Shown here piece by piece: positions 43,747-51,602 of a stretch of DNA of 64,000 nt. Source of the stretch: Pseudomonadota bacterium (GTDB lineage Bacteria > Pseudomonadota > Alphaproteobacteria > Rhizobiales > Hyphomicrobiaceae); the NCBI GenBank assembly GCA_018242295.1, contig JAFECE010000011.1, forward strand, positions 992,001 to 1,056,000, written 5' to 3'. Position 1 is the first letter of the stretch. Every line of letters starts with the position of its first letter. The notes below the pieces were generated by a model that saw only the letters and a program-made list of their open reading frames with translations, was not told the DNA's origin and searched no databases. A program made the position numbers and the translations under genes.

Positions 43747-44079
43747 ATGCGCTTTAAGTCGTTGATGGCGCTAGCCGTGCTTGCGGCAGCTTCGGTGGCG
43801 CCGAGCGGTGGGGCTTCGGCTTGGGGTCTCGATAGTCCCGACCTCAGGTATCGCCCCTACCGACCCAACGAGGCGCTCGAGCAGTACTATTCCTATTATT
43901 ACGATCCGCGCGGCTGGTATCCCTACTACAACTCTGGCGAGTGGGGTCCGCCAATCGTCAGGCGCTACAAGGGGCCGCTGCCGCCCTACTACGCGTCCTG
44001 GGGTGCTCCAAACCGGCGCTACTACCACGTCGAATGGCACCGCCGCCATTATGGTGGTCACCGTCGCGGCGACTGGTGA
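43747..44079 (+). CDS. Small secreted Tyr-rich protein (110 aa)
   Basis: Signal peptide (SLMALAVLAAASVAPSGGASA), then a mature part dominated by Tyr, Pro, Arg and His (YYSYYYDPRGWYPYYNSG). ATG 43747 has CAGGGAG upstream. Unknown role, possibly envelope-associated. Confidence 0.65.
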   Translation: MRFKSLMALAVLAAASVAPSGGASAWGLDSPDLRYRPYRPNEALEQYYSYYYDPRGWYPYYNSGEWGPPIVRRYKGPLPPYYASWGAPNRRYYHVEWHRRHYGGHRRGDW

Positions 44080-44111
44080 GCTGACGTCATACGGTCGGAA
44101 AAGAATTCGCT

Positions 44112-44148
44112 ACGCCCGGTCTCATATTTTGGCTGGGCGTTTCTTTTT
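44112..44148 (+). terminator. Terminator of the Tyr-rich protein gene
   Basis: ACGCCC (44112-44117) pairs with GGGCGT (44135-44140), then TTCTTTTT. Confidence 0.65.
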
Positions 44149-44266
44149 CACGATTTCGCCGCGGGCGTGCTCGCATTCAGGACATGTTCATAGGTCGTCT
44201 GAGAAAATGCCATTGCTCTCGGTATGAGCACGCGTACGAGTTTACCTGCTAAGGGGGATACAACCC

Positions 44267-44602
44267 ATGATGAAAAGATTTGGCAAAGCGATGATGGCGC
44301 TTGCCGCTGCTAGTTCAATGATGCTGGCCGTCGCTCCCGAGGCACAGGCCCGGCATGGGTATGGGCGTGGCGTCGGCGTAGGTGTCGCTGCCGGCATCAT
44401 CGGCCTCGGCATCCTCGGCGCAGCTGCTGCGGCGCGTGACTATGACCGCCCGCGCTACTATTCGCGCTATGACGAAGGCGGCTGCTATCGCGGTCCTCGC
44501 GAGTGCCGTTGGTCGGGGCGCCGTTGCTTCGAAAATGAATTCGGCGATACCGTTTGCCGTGGTGGACGGTATTTCTGCGAACGTCCGTTGATCTGCGATT
44601 GA
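44267..44602 (+). CDS. Small secreted Cys-containing protein (111 aa)
   Basis: Signal peptide (MMALAAASSMMLAVAPEAQA), a Gly-rich hydrophobic part (GVGVGVAAGIIGLGILGAAAAA), then a C-terminal part with six Cys (GGCYRGPRECRWSGRRCF...TVCRGG...FCERPLICD) that could form disulfides. AAGGGGG ribosome site. Unknown function. Confidence 0.65.
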   Translation: MMKRFGKAMMALAAASSMMLAVAPEAQARHGYGRGVGVGVAAGIIGLGILGAAAAARDYDRPRYYSRYDEGGCYRGPRECRWSGRRCFENEFGDTVCRGGRYFCERPLICD

Positions 44603-44628
44603 GCGGGATCACTCGGGTTGAGACTTAG

Positions 44629-44658
44629 CGGCTGGCGCGGGAACGCACCGGCCGTTTT
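44629..44658. terminator. Hairpin between convergent genes
   Basis: CGGCTGG (44629-44635) pairs with CCGGCCG (44648-44654, one G-T), then TTTTC. It serves the gene ending at 44602. Confidence 0.65.
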
Positions 44659-45509
44659 CATTTCTTTCGGGCGAGCAGAGCCGTGTGAAGCGCGATCGCG
44701 GCGGCGTTCGAAACATTGAGGCTCGCGAGCGTGTCATCGGTCGTGATGTGCGCGAGGCTATCGCATGTCTTGCGCGTCAGTTCGCGCAGGCCCTTGCCTT
44801 CCGATCCCATCACCAAGGCTGTTGGTCGCGACCAATCGAGGGATTCGATGCTCTGTTCGCCTTCGCTGTCGAGGCCGACGACGGTGAAGCCCGCGGATTT
44901 CAGTTCATCGAGCGCGCGCGCAAGATTGGCGACGAGGGCAACCGGCACGAGTTCGAGGGCGCCCGAGGCGGACTTGGCGAGAACGCCGTTGAGGGGAGGG
45001 CTATGCCGGCGCGTCATGACGAGGCCGCTCGCGCCGAAGACCGCGGACGACCGCAAAATTGCGCCGACGTTATGCGGGTCGGTCACCTGATCGAGAACGA
45101 TGAGCGGGCGTCCGCCTGCCGCTTCCGCAAGATCATGCCAATCGGGCTCGGGCAGGGGTTCGACGTCGAGGGCCGCCCCCTGGTGCACGGTATCGGCGCC
45201 TAGAAGCTTGTCGAGGTCGCGGGGCGTCACGCGCTCAACCGACTGTTCGATCGTGCCGAGCGCCTCCACGAGGCGCCGTTCGGCGTTTTCGGTCAGAAGG
45301 ACGCGGAGGACCCGGCGCGCTGGGTTGCGCAGCGCCGCCTCGACGGCGTGCAGGCCGAACAGCCGGATAGGGCCATCCTCGTCCTCGGCCGGGCGGCGGG
45401 CGTCCCTGGGGCGCGCATTGGCGTTAAAGGCCGCTTTTGCCGGGCGGGTGGAAAAGTCGCTCGAGCGCTTCTTATCGCGCCACGGCTTGTTGAATCGCGG
45501 TTTCTGCAG
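44658..45509 (-). CDS. rlmB: 23S rRNA 2'-O-methyltransferase RlmB-like (TrmH family), non-canonical start
   Basis: The SPOUT domain is complete: DPHNVGAILRSSAVFG (motif 1), VMGSEGKGLRELT (motif 2), SLNVSNAAAIALH (motif 3). The N-terminal L30-like substrate domain is encoded in the same frame upstream of GTG 45269 (PIRLFGLHAVEAALRNP, LLTENAERRL), so the protein must begin earlier. That part of the frame has no ATG, GTG or TTG up to the stop at 45684-45686. A CTG at 45509 has GAGG seven bases ahead and would give 283 residues, the normal size. The enzyme methylates G2251 of 23S rRNA in E. coli. A start at 45269 would remove the substrate domain. Confidence 0.85.
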   Translation of the reverse strand: MQKPRFNKPWRDKKRSSDFSTRPAKAAFNANARPRDARRPAEDEDGPIRLFGLHAVEAALRNPARRVLRVLLTENAERRLVEALGTIEQSVERVTPRDLDKLLGADTVHQGAALDVEPLPEPDWHDLAEAAGGRPLIVLDQVTDPHNVGAILRSSAVFGASGLVMTRRHSPPLNGVLAKSASGALELVPVALVANLARALDELKSAGFTVVGLDSEGEQSIESLDWSRPTALVMGSEGKGLRELTRKTCDSLAHITTDDTLASLNVSNAAAIALHTALLARKK

Positions 45510-45641
45510 GGGTTTGCCTCGAAAATCAGTCGTTACGGCCCGCCTTAAGTCTTTGTCCCGCGACGGGATGTCAGGCCGAAGCGCACATTGCCGCTTTTCC
45601 GATTGACATGAAAGGCCCCCATGAAGATAACCCGGTCGAAG

Positions 45642-45670
45642 GCCCTGCCTCGTTGGCAGGGCGCTTTCAT
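45642..45670 (+). terminator. Terminator-like hairpin upstream of tRNA-Tyr
   Basis: GCCCTGCC (45642-45649) pairs with GGCAGGGC (45655-45662), followed by GCTTTCATTT. Confidence 0.6.
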
Positions 45671-45695
45671 TTCTGCAGCCGCGTCAGCGGCCTGG

Positions 45696-45780
45696 GGAGA
45701 GGTGCCCGAGTGGCTAAAGGGGACGGACTGTAAATCCGTTGGCTTCGCCTACGCTGGTTCGAATCCAGCCCTCTCCACCA
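45696..45780 (+). tRNA. tRNA-Tyr(GTA)
   Basis: 85 bases with encoded CCA and a long variable arm. The acceptor stem is GGAGAGG/CCTCTCC, the anticodon loop is CTGTAAA (anticodon GTA), and the T arm is CTGGTTCGAATCCAG. It is intact, and its 3' end serves as the left attachment site of the element that follows. Confidence 0.97.
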
Positions 45781-45781
45781 A
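45752..45781 (+). other. Left attachment site (attL) in tRNA-Tyr
   Basis: Spans the T arm to the CCA end plus one base. The core GTTCGAATCC continues to 45781 and matches 59208-59232 exactly. Confidence 0.8.
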
Positions 45782-45867
45782 TGCACACGCCGAGCGTTGA
45801 TAACGCTTAAGCAATTGATCTCACGTATGATCTGACCGCCCCTACTGTAACACAGGGGTGTGCACAC

Positions 45868-47562
45868 GTGGCTGCGATCAAGATGGCTAGACCGGCACGG
45901 CGACAAGGCTCGCGTAACGGACAGTTTCGGAAGCGAATACCGCTGGACGTTTTGGACGCCGTGCGCCGGAGAGGCGTGCTGTATGTGCCGGTGGGCGATG
46001 ACCTAGTGGAGCACCGGGTCGGCCGGAACGCTGAGCACATTGTCTTGTCCCTTCGGACCGCGGACAAGTCGGAGATCTTCACGCGCAACGCCTCCGTGTT
46101 GGCGTACCTTGAAAATGTCTTTGCCGCCCTTCGCTGCACGAAGCCCCGCTCCTTGTCGCACCGTGAATGCGTTGGCCTCTCGGGCGGGTGGTATCGGGGC
46201 TGGGCGAGTGAGGAAACCGCGCGGCATTACGCGAAAGTTGAACCCGAATCGCCGGAGTTCAATGAGCAGCTTTGGAAGTCGGTCCTCGCGAAAGAACAGA
46301 AGCGCATTGATAGCGGCGAGACACAGCGGGAGATCGCTCCACGCGTTGACGCCTTCCTATTAGGCAAGGGGCTCCGTATAGACACCAACTCGACGGAGAT
46401 GCTTTTGCGGGAGTGCGCTAAGGCGCGGTTGGAAGGAATCGAGAGCCAGCTCCGCAATGCGAAGGGCGATTACAGCCCGGACCCGAAGGCGGGACGTTTC
46501 CCTCCGTCTCTCGATCTTACTCAAGCGGGTGCCGCCTCAGACAAGGGCCTCACTTTAGATGCGCTGTTCAAGAAGTGGCGCGACCATCCAGAGAACAAGA
46601 GGACGGTCTCTCAGGCGACTGTGCGTGCGTATGATCGGGCCTTCCGTGCTCTCGACGCATTCGTCGCTGAGAAGCGCAGCGTGCCCCCGCTAACAATTCC
46701 GGCCGCCTCGATTACTCGCGCTGAGATTCAGCAATTCGCGGAGAGGCGACTCGACGACGGCACGAGCATTACGACTGTCAACGATGGAGACCTTGCCGCG
46801 TTGAAATCTATTTTGGGCTGGGCAGTCAAGCGCGGGCTCATGACGGGTAACGCCGCAGACGGCATTCGCTTCAAGGAAGACAAGAAAGGCAAGCGACCGA
46901 CAGGGAAGACAGGCTTCACGGAAGAAGAGGCAATCGCAATCCTGCGTCACGCTCTCGCGCATCGTGGGAGCGGTCGAGAGTCAGCGAAGATGGAGGCGGC
47001 GAAGCGCTGGGTGCCGTGGCTCCAGGCGTACTCTGGGACACGTGTGGGCGAGATGGGTCAGCTCAGGAGGCAGGACATCCGATTGCACAATGGGCGCTGG
47101 GCGCTGGAGGTCACACCGGACGCGGGGAAGCAGAAGCGCGGAAACGCGTGGCTTATCCCGCTACACCCGCATTTACTTGAGCTGGGCTTCGTTGAGTTCG
47201 TGAAAGCCGCGCCTGCCGGGCATCTCTTCATCACACCCAACCCGAAGGTCTACAAAGCCGACGCGCCCGACACGCGCTCGAAGGACCCGCGCGGCATTCT
47301 CGGCCCGCTCAGCGCGCTCAATAACAGGCTGGCGGAGTTTGCGCGTGAAGTCGTGAAGAGGCCGGACGTCGCTCCAACGCATGGCTGGAGGCACCGCTTC
47401 AAAGCGAAGGGGCGTCTGCCAAGTTTGAACATCCATCCTTTCGTTCTGGACGCATTCTCCGACCATGCGCCGCGGACTGAGGGCGAGGGCTACGGTTTCA
47501 ACGATCTTTTTGAGGCGATGGCTGAGGCTATCGATCGCGTGCCGCGATACAAAGTCGAATAG
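45868..47562 (+). CDS. int: Tyrosine-type site-specific integrase of the tRNA-Tyr element
   Basis: 564 residues. The N-terminal ~110 form a DUF6538-like arm-binding region (RKRIPLDVLDAVRRRGVLYVPVG). A SAM-like core-binding domain lies at about 225-330 (TVRAYDRAFRALDAFVAEKR). The catalytic domain has the Arg in SGTRVGEMGQLRR and HxxR in HGWRHRF, with a Tyr near the C-terminus (EGYGFNDLF) as likely nucleophile. It starts GTG 45868, just inside attL. It integrates and excises the element; no excisionase is evident. Confidence 0.85.
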   Translation: MAAIKMARPARRQGSRNGQFRKRIPLDVLDAVRRRGVLYVPVGDDLVEHRVGRNAEHIVLSLRTADKSEIFTRNASVLAYLENVFAALRCTKPRSLSHRECVGLSGGWYRGWASEETARHYAKVEPESPEFNEQLWKSVLAKEQKRIDSGETQREIAPRVDAFLLGKGLRIDTNSTEMLLRECAKARLEGIESQLRNAKGDYSPDPKAGRFPPSLDLTQAGAASDKGLTLDALFKKWRDHPENKRTVSQATVRAYDRAFRALDAFVAEKRSVPPLTIPAASITRAEIQQFAERRLDDGTSITTVNDGDLAALKSILGWAVKRGLMTGNAADGIRFKEDKKGKRPTGKTGFTEEEAIAILRHALAHRGSGRESAKMEAAKRWVPWLQAYSGTRVGEMGQLRRQDIRLHNGRWALEVTPDAGKQKRGNAWLIPLHPHLLELGFVEFVKAAPAGHLFITPNPKVYKADAPDTRSKDPRGILGPLSALNNRLAEFAREVVKRPDVAPTHGWRHRFKAKGRLPSLNIHPFVLDAFSDHAPRTEGEGYGFNDLFEAMAEAIDRVPRYKVE

Positions 47563-47621
47563 CCCGCAATCTCGCGTCCAACTTATTGCCTATCTCTGCA
47601 GCCAAACTCTGAGGGGACAAT

Positions 47622-47819
47622 ATGACCGACAATCAAGCGAGGCTCATAGCGGCTGCGATCGTGTTCGCGGGGTTTCTCTCTGGCGGCGTCTACGTCGGAA
47701 ACAGCGCGGGCGAGTCGCACATTGTGATGAACCGATTCACAGGGACGCAATGGGCCTGCAACGGCAAGTACTGCGTCAAGTTTGATAGCACTCCTATGGC
47801 ATTGCCTCCGACGCCATAA
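47622..47819 (+). CDS. Small membrane-anchored protein (65 aa)
   Basis: N-terminal helix (ARLIAAAIVFAGFLSGGVYV), then a short exterior part with CNGKYC. Strong ribosome site GAGGGGAC. It lies between the integrase and the HNH-like gene. Unknown role. Confidence 0.55.
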   Translation: MTDNQARLIAAAIVFAGFLSGGVYVGNSAGESHIVMNRFTGTQWACNGKYCVKFDSTPMALPPTP

Positions 47820-48026
47820 GCTAGCACCTTCGGGATTGAGGGAAGGTGTCCGCGTTAAACATATCTCAGACGATGCTTGACGCGCATCGACGCAGATGCA
47901 GGATTCTAGTTGAGCGTGATGTGCGCTCGCAACCGACGAGGTTTTAACACGTGAAGGTACGCGACTAGCCGTGTCGTTTGACAACGGCACTATCCGCAGA
48001 CGCCGGTTTTCTAGGACGCCCCGGCA

Positions 48027-48548
48027 ATGAAAAAGCGTCCCATAGACACGCCGCTTGATTCCCCGACCTACAACGAGATCAAGGCCATTCAGCTCCAGCT
48101 CAAAGAATGGAGCGAAGGTAAGAGCGTCAAAGCAATCGCCAAAAGGATTAAGAAGCTCCCGTTCAAGTTCGGGCGGCTAATCAATGGCGAAAGCGTTGCG
48201 ATCAAGTTCACAACCCGGCTCGATGAAAACGGCGAGCACGAGTACGTGATCCTCAGTCCCGGCTCTGTGCGGCTGCTTGAAATGGCCGGACACAACGAAA
48301 GTGTTTGGCAGCGAAAGAGGGACCACAACAGCGATGATGATTACGTTCGGATCAAGGTTCCAAACCCGTACCGCCGTAACAGCAGCCCGACGCCCCATGC
48401 TGCCCGCGTAATCTACGAGCTGGAGCATGCCATCGTTATCCCGCGTGGTTTCCATGTGACCGTCGCCAACGGGAACCCGCTGGACTTGCGCATCGCAAAT
48501 CTCGTGATGCGACCGAACAAGCCAAGAGGTCGCGCAAAGAAGAAATAG
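48027..48548 (+). CDS. HNH-like protein with degenerate active site
   Basis: 173 residues. The C-terminus matches the HNH pattern of phage homing-type nucleases in layout (RVIYELEHAIVIPRGFHV then NGNPLDLRIANLVM). The usual catalytic HH/HK after GFHV is replaced by TVAN, so cleavage activity is doubtful. The N-terminus is Lys-rich and may bind DNA (KSVKAIAKRIKKLPFKFG). A strong terminator follows, so it ends a rightward unit. Confidence 0.6.
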   Translation: MKKRPIDTPLDSPTYNEIKAIQLQLKEWSEGKSVKAIAKRIKKLPFKFGRLINGESVAIKFTTRLDENGEHEYVILSPGSVRLLEMAGHNESVWQRKRDHNSDDDYVRIKVPNPYRRNSSPTPHAARVIYELEHAIVIPRGFHVTVANGNPLDLRIANLVMRPNKPRGRAKKK

Positions 48549-48553
48549 AACGA

Positions 48554-48594
48554 GGGGCGGGCCGTTACGTCGACGCGGCCTGCCCCTTTTTCTT
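48554..48594 (+). terminator. Rho-independent terminator
   Basis: GGGGCGGGCCG (48554-48564) pairs with CGGCCTGCCCC (48576-48586, one G-T), then five T. Confidence 0.85.
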
Positions 48595-48735
48595 TTCGGT
48601 ATTCAACGCGGGGAGTGTGGGCAAAGGACGACCGGGAATGTTCCGCGGTAGGGAAGCCTAGGTGCTAGCCAAAACGCCGAAACGTGAAGGGTCCACACCC
48701 ACACGGCGCGGGCGATGCATTAGGTGGGCTGTCTA

Positions 48736-49284
48736 CTAGGCGGCGGCGGGCAAGCGAAGGCGTGCGCCTGCAATGAGCCGTGTCCCGTCTACTTCGATTA
48801 TCTCAATTCCCGTTCGCTCGAATAGCGACACCAGCTCTGTGCCGATCTCTAGTGTCGCGTAAGGGGCCTCGCCGCGGGCGGCGCACCACGCGTGATAGGC
48901 GGAGTAAAGCCGCGTGACGGGTGTATTGGCGCGGGCAGGCGCGAGAGCGTCCAGGCAGAAGCGTAGGGCGTGCTCGCGTGCGGTTGTCGCGTGAGGCTCG
49001 CTCTCTTGGTTGTCGGGCTTCGTTGTGGCAGCTTCCGGCTGCGGCGTCACGCTGTGCTCTGTTGGCCCTGCCGCAATGTCAGGCGAGGGGCTGCTCCCGG
49101 ACGGCGTGTCAGCATCAGGCGAAGCGCTCCATTGCCACCACGGAACGAGCGCCCACGCAAGGCCGCTGCACATCAGCGAGAACGCAAAGCCGAGCCGCGC
49201 GGGACACAGCCCGAGGAACGTCAAGGCCCAAGCACAGGCTCCAAGCGCAAGGAGAAGCGCCCCGAGACTCCTAAGGGGCTGCAT
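48736..49284 (-). CDS. Membrane protein with replication-type winged-helix C-terminus
   Basis: 182 residues. Two N-terminal helices (LGALLLALGACAWALTFLGL; FAFSLMCSGLAWALVPW), a Pro/Ser/Thr/Glu-rich linker, then a ~75-residue soluble domain (LYSAYHAWCAARGEAPYATLEIG...FERTGIEIIEVDGTRL). That domain resembles the small winged-helix found at the end of P4/D5-type primases. It is the third gene of the parA operon; its start overlaps the previous gene by 14 bases. It could tether the partition apparatus to the membrane; that is inference. Confidence 0.6.
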   Translation of the reverse strand: MQPLRSLGALLLALGACAWALTFLGLCPARLGFAFSLMCSGLAWALVPWWQWSASPDADTPSGSSPSPDIAAGPTEHSVTPQPEAATTKPDNQESEPHATTAREHALRFCLDALAPARANTPVTRLYSAYHAWCAARGEAPYATLEIGTELVSLFERTGIEIIEVDGTRLIAGARLRLPAAA

Positions 49285-49600
49285 CGGGTGCCCCCTTGTA
49301 ACCCTTCTGCTTCGCCAGCAGCTTCACCGCTTCCTCAAGCATATCGGCCGTCGACACGTCGTTGCCAGACTGTGCAGCCATGTGACCGCAGAGGCCCGCA
49401 GCGAGGCGCTTGAACGCGGGTGTGCAACGGAAGTTCATTTGGATTGTGCGTCCTTGGCTTCCGCCCTTCGTGCGTTGCTTATCCGTCATTGCCGCTCGCC
49501 GCTCCGCCTTGACGCGCCGCTCCGTGCCAGTCTTTGAGGCGAACTTTGCGGAAGCGCTGAAGAGACTTGCGAACTCGGCTTCTTCTTCCTCTGCGGACAT
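49271..49600 (-). CDS. Ribbon-helix-helix DNA-binding protein, ParA partner
   Basis: 109 residues. A disordered charged N-terminus (~1-50) precedes a C-terminal RHH/CopG-like fold (RTIQMNFRCTPAFKRLAAGL...STADMLEEAVKLLAKQ). That is the layout of the small centromere-binding proteins of type Ib partition systems (ParG-like). Its start shares one base with the parA stop (TGATG). A GTG at 49603 is an alternative. It probably binds the TGTATAG repeats upstream of the operon and represses it. Confidence 0.65.
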   Translation of the reverse strand: MSAEEEEAEFASLFSASAKFASKTGTERRVKAERRAAMTDKQRTKGGSQGRTIQMNFRCTPAFKRLAAGLCGHMAAQSGNDVSTADMLEEAVKLLAKQKGYKGAPDAAP

Positions 49601-50253
49601 CACGCGGCCCCCTTCTTGCTTTTCGCCTTCGCGGCCTTGAGGGTTGCTGCCTTGATCTCACGCCACAGCGCGTCAACCTCTTCCGCAGCCGCCGCATCTC
49701 GTTCCGCTCCCGTCTTCCCGCCTGTCATTGCGGTGACGAACGGCGTGCGTTGCGTGACGGCAGTCTCCGCCACGGGGACACGTTGCGCGACCAGCGTGGC
49801 GCGGGCGTCGTTGAGCAGCTTGTCTTTCGCTCCACCTTTGCAGGCGTTGAGCACCACAGCGTAAGGCGTTCCCGCATCGAGGCAGAGTCGCACGGCATCC
49901 TGCGAGGCGAGTATGTCCAGGGCGCTGGCACGCATCGGGATCACGACGAAGGTGCTTTCGCGTATAGCGTCGTCGGTGACGATGAGAGAGCCAGGTGGCC
50001 CATCTAGAAACACCCAATCCCATCCATCGAGTTGCAGCGACTCCACGGCATCAGAGGCTCGGTCGGCTCCGCGGAAGAGGGTGGGGTTGTCGGGCTCCCC
50101 GCGTCTCTCCCACCACTGAGCAATACTCTCCTGCGGGTCCAGGTCCACGATGCAGACGCGCTTGCTGTCTCGTGCGGCGCGAACCGCAATGGCCGCGCAA
50201 AGCGTGGATTTGCCTACGCCCCCCTTGCTGTTGAGAAATCCCACAACGTTCAT
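49600..50253 (-). CDS. parA: ParA family partition ATPase
   Basis: 217 residues, the short form without an N-terminal DNA-binding domain, typical of type Ib partition. Deviant Walker A: NSKGGVGKSTLCAA (K10 and K15). Walker A': VCIVDLDPQES. Walker B: WVFLDGPPG. It starts ATG 50253 after GGGAG. It heads a three-gene operon with three ATGTATAGC repeats just upstream. It probably stabilises the excised circular form of the element. Confidence 0.9.
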   Translation of the reverse strand: MNVVGFLNSKGGVGKSTLCAAIAVRAARDSKRVCIVDLDPQESIAQWWERRGEPDNPTLFRGADRASDAVESLQLDGWDWVFLDGPPGSLIVTDDAIRESTFVVIPMRASALDILASQDAVRLCLDAGTPYAVVLNACKGGAKDKLLNDARATLVAQRVPVAETAVTQRTPFVTAMTGGKTGAERDAAAAEEVDALWREIKAATLKAAKAKSKKGAA

Positions 50254-50269
50254 CGGCCGTTGCTCCCGG

Positions 50270-50322
50270 ATGTATAGCGCTGGAATATGTATAGCATCGA
50301 TAGCGCCGCAGACATGTATAGC
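50270..50322. promoter_or_regulatory. Three ATGTATAGC direct repeats upstream of parA
   Basis: Identical nonamers start at 50270, 50287 and 50314, 17-70 bases before the parA start. The core TGTATAG recurs in most units of the downstream array (50721 onward; TGTATAC in two). They are candidate operators of the RHH protein. Confidence 0.6.
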
Positions 50323-50700
50323 AGAGCTTTACTTGCTTCGCATCAATGAATGGTTAGCGTCGCTAGGCATGATGGTGCTGCGAGGTGGAGGCGATGCAAC
50401 TCGGGATAGCGCTGAGAGAAAATGGACGAGCGGCAAACCTATGCAGGCGGTCGGTCACTCGGGCGCGGTGGGGGTGCGAGTGGGCTGGAGCATCGGCGCA
50501 GAGTGATCGTGAAGCGCTAGACTGATGGTAGCTGACACGAGCACGTAACCCTTCGCGAGCAATGTTCCTCAACGTCAGGGCCGGGCTCGTCTCTCTTCTT
50601 CCTCCCAACTCACGCCCTCAATGGCGGCACAAGCCGATAGCGTAAGGCGTAGCACCTAGGGCGACGGAGGGCGAGAAAGGTGGTCTCTGAGAGAGCGCTC
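50323..50700. other. Noncoding stretch between par promoter and repeat array
   Basis: No coding frame or known RNA seen; frames on both strands are short and lack initiation signals. Confidence 0.4.
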
Positions 50701-51560
50701 CTTGGGCTACTGTCCTCGCGTGTATAGTGTCCATAAATAGGCGAGATGCTCCCAAGGGGTTTGTGGACGCTAAAGCACAGCAGAACGAAAGGGTCGGAGA
50801 GCAGCGTTGCCTCGTTGGGCTACTGTCCTCGCGTGTATAGTAGGCGTAAATACCCAAGCCCCTCTTCGCGCATGTTTTCGCCTACTTAAGCAGGGCAGAG
50901 TGTGGAACGAGGGGAGTGGGGCTAGCCTAGCTCACTCATCGGGCGATCCGCTCTCCGCTGTATAGTGAGCATAAATAGGCGAGACCGCTTCTGCAGGGTT
51001 TTTGCTCACTAAAGCACAGCAGAAGAGCGAGGCAGGGCGAGAGGCTGCGGAATGGACCCAGTGGGCTACTGTCCTCGCGTGTATACAGAGCATAAATGGC
51101 CTCGCGTTGTTGCCCTCTATTTCTGCTCCGTAATGAACACATACGAGTGACGAGAAGGGTGGGGCTCCGTGATGCTGCAGCTCTGTGCTGTATACGGAGC
51201 ATAAATATTCGGGATCGTCCCCTTGCATGTTTTTGCCCCCTTAAGAAAGAGAGAACGAAGACGTGGCGCGCGCCTTAAGCCTCAGGCTCTCCGCTGTATA
51301 GTGGGGGAAAATACTCAGGCCCCGTTCCGTCATTTCCCTCACTTAAGTAGAAGAGAGAACGAGTTGGCGCTTGCAGACTCCAGGCGCTGGGACTTCGCGT
51401 GTATAGGGGCCGGAAATATAAAGCGAGCGCCCACGGCCATTTGCGGCCCCTTAAGCACAGCAGAGCGCCGAGATGAGAGACGCGCTCTCCGCATCACGCC
51501 CACTCTCCGCTGTATAGTAGGGCGAAGTAGCGCCGGGTTTTGCCCCACTAAAGAGCCCCG
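50701..51560. repeat. Tandem array of eight hairpin units with co-varying stems
   Basis: Eight units at intervals of 105-125 bases, with TGTATA at 50721, 50834, 50959, 51080, 51189, 51295, 51400 and 51511. In each, TGTATA is followed by a variable left arm, then usually an AT-rich ATAAATA-like block, a ~25-base variable loop, a T-rich block (TTTTTG), a right arm complementary to the left one, and TTAAG or TAAAG, often followed by CACAGCAGA. Arms (left/right): AGTGTCC/GGACGCT, AGTAGGCG/CGCCTACT, AGTGAGCA/TGCTCACT, CAGAGCA/TGCTCCG, CGGAGCA/TGCCCCC, AGTGGGGGAAA/TTTCCCTCACT, AGGGGCCG/CGGCCCCT, AGTAGGGC/GCCCCACT. The sequence of the arms changes while pairing is mostly kept. No reading frame is conserved across units. 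Two kinds of upstream flank alternate: TACTGTCCTCGCG (units 1, 2, 4) and CTCTCCGC (units 3, 6, 8). Confidence 0.85.
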
Positions 51561-51602
51561 CTGCGCCCACCTTCGTTAATCCCAACAATCGAGTTCCACG
51601 CC

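Noticed and set aside
50618-51228. Minus-strand frames through the hairpin array with recurring HARTVA or YTREDSSP stretches
   Set aside because: The recurring residues come from the repeated DNA read in different frames; no frame is kept across the units and there are no ribosome sites.
50701-51560. CRISPR array
   Set aside because: No constant repeat with unique spacers, no cas genes, and the variable parts are complementary arms within each unit.
50701-51560. Integron cassette array (attC sites)
   Set aside because: The hairpins are similar in idea, but conserved GTT/AAC simple sites and an integron-type integrase are missing, and the units contain no cassette genes. Not fully excluded as a distant analogue.
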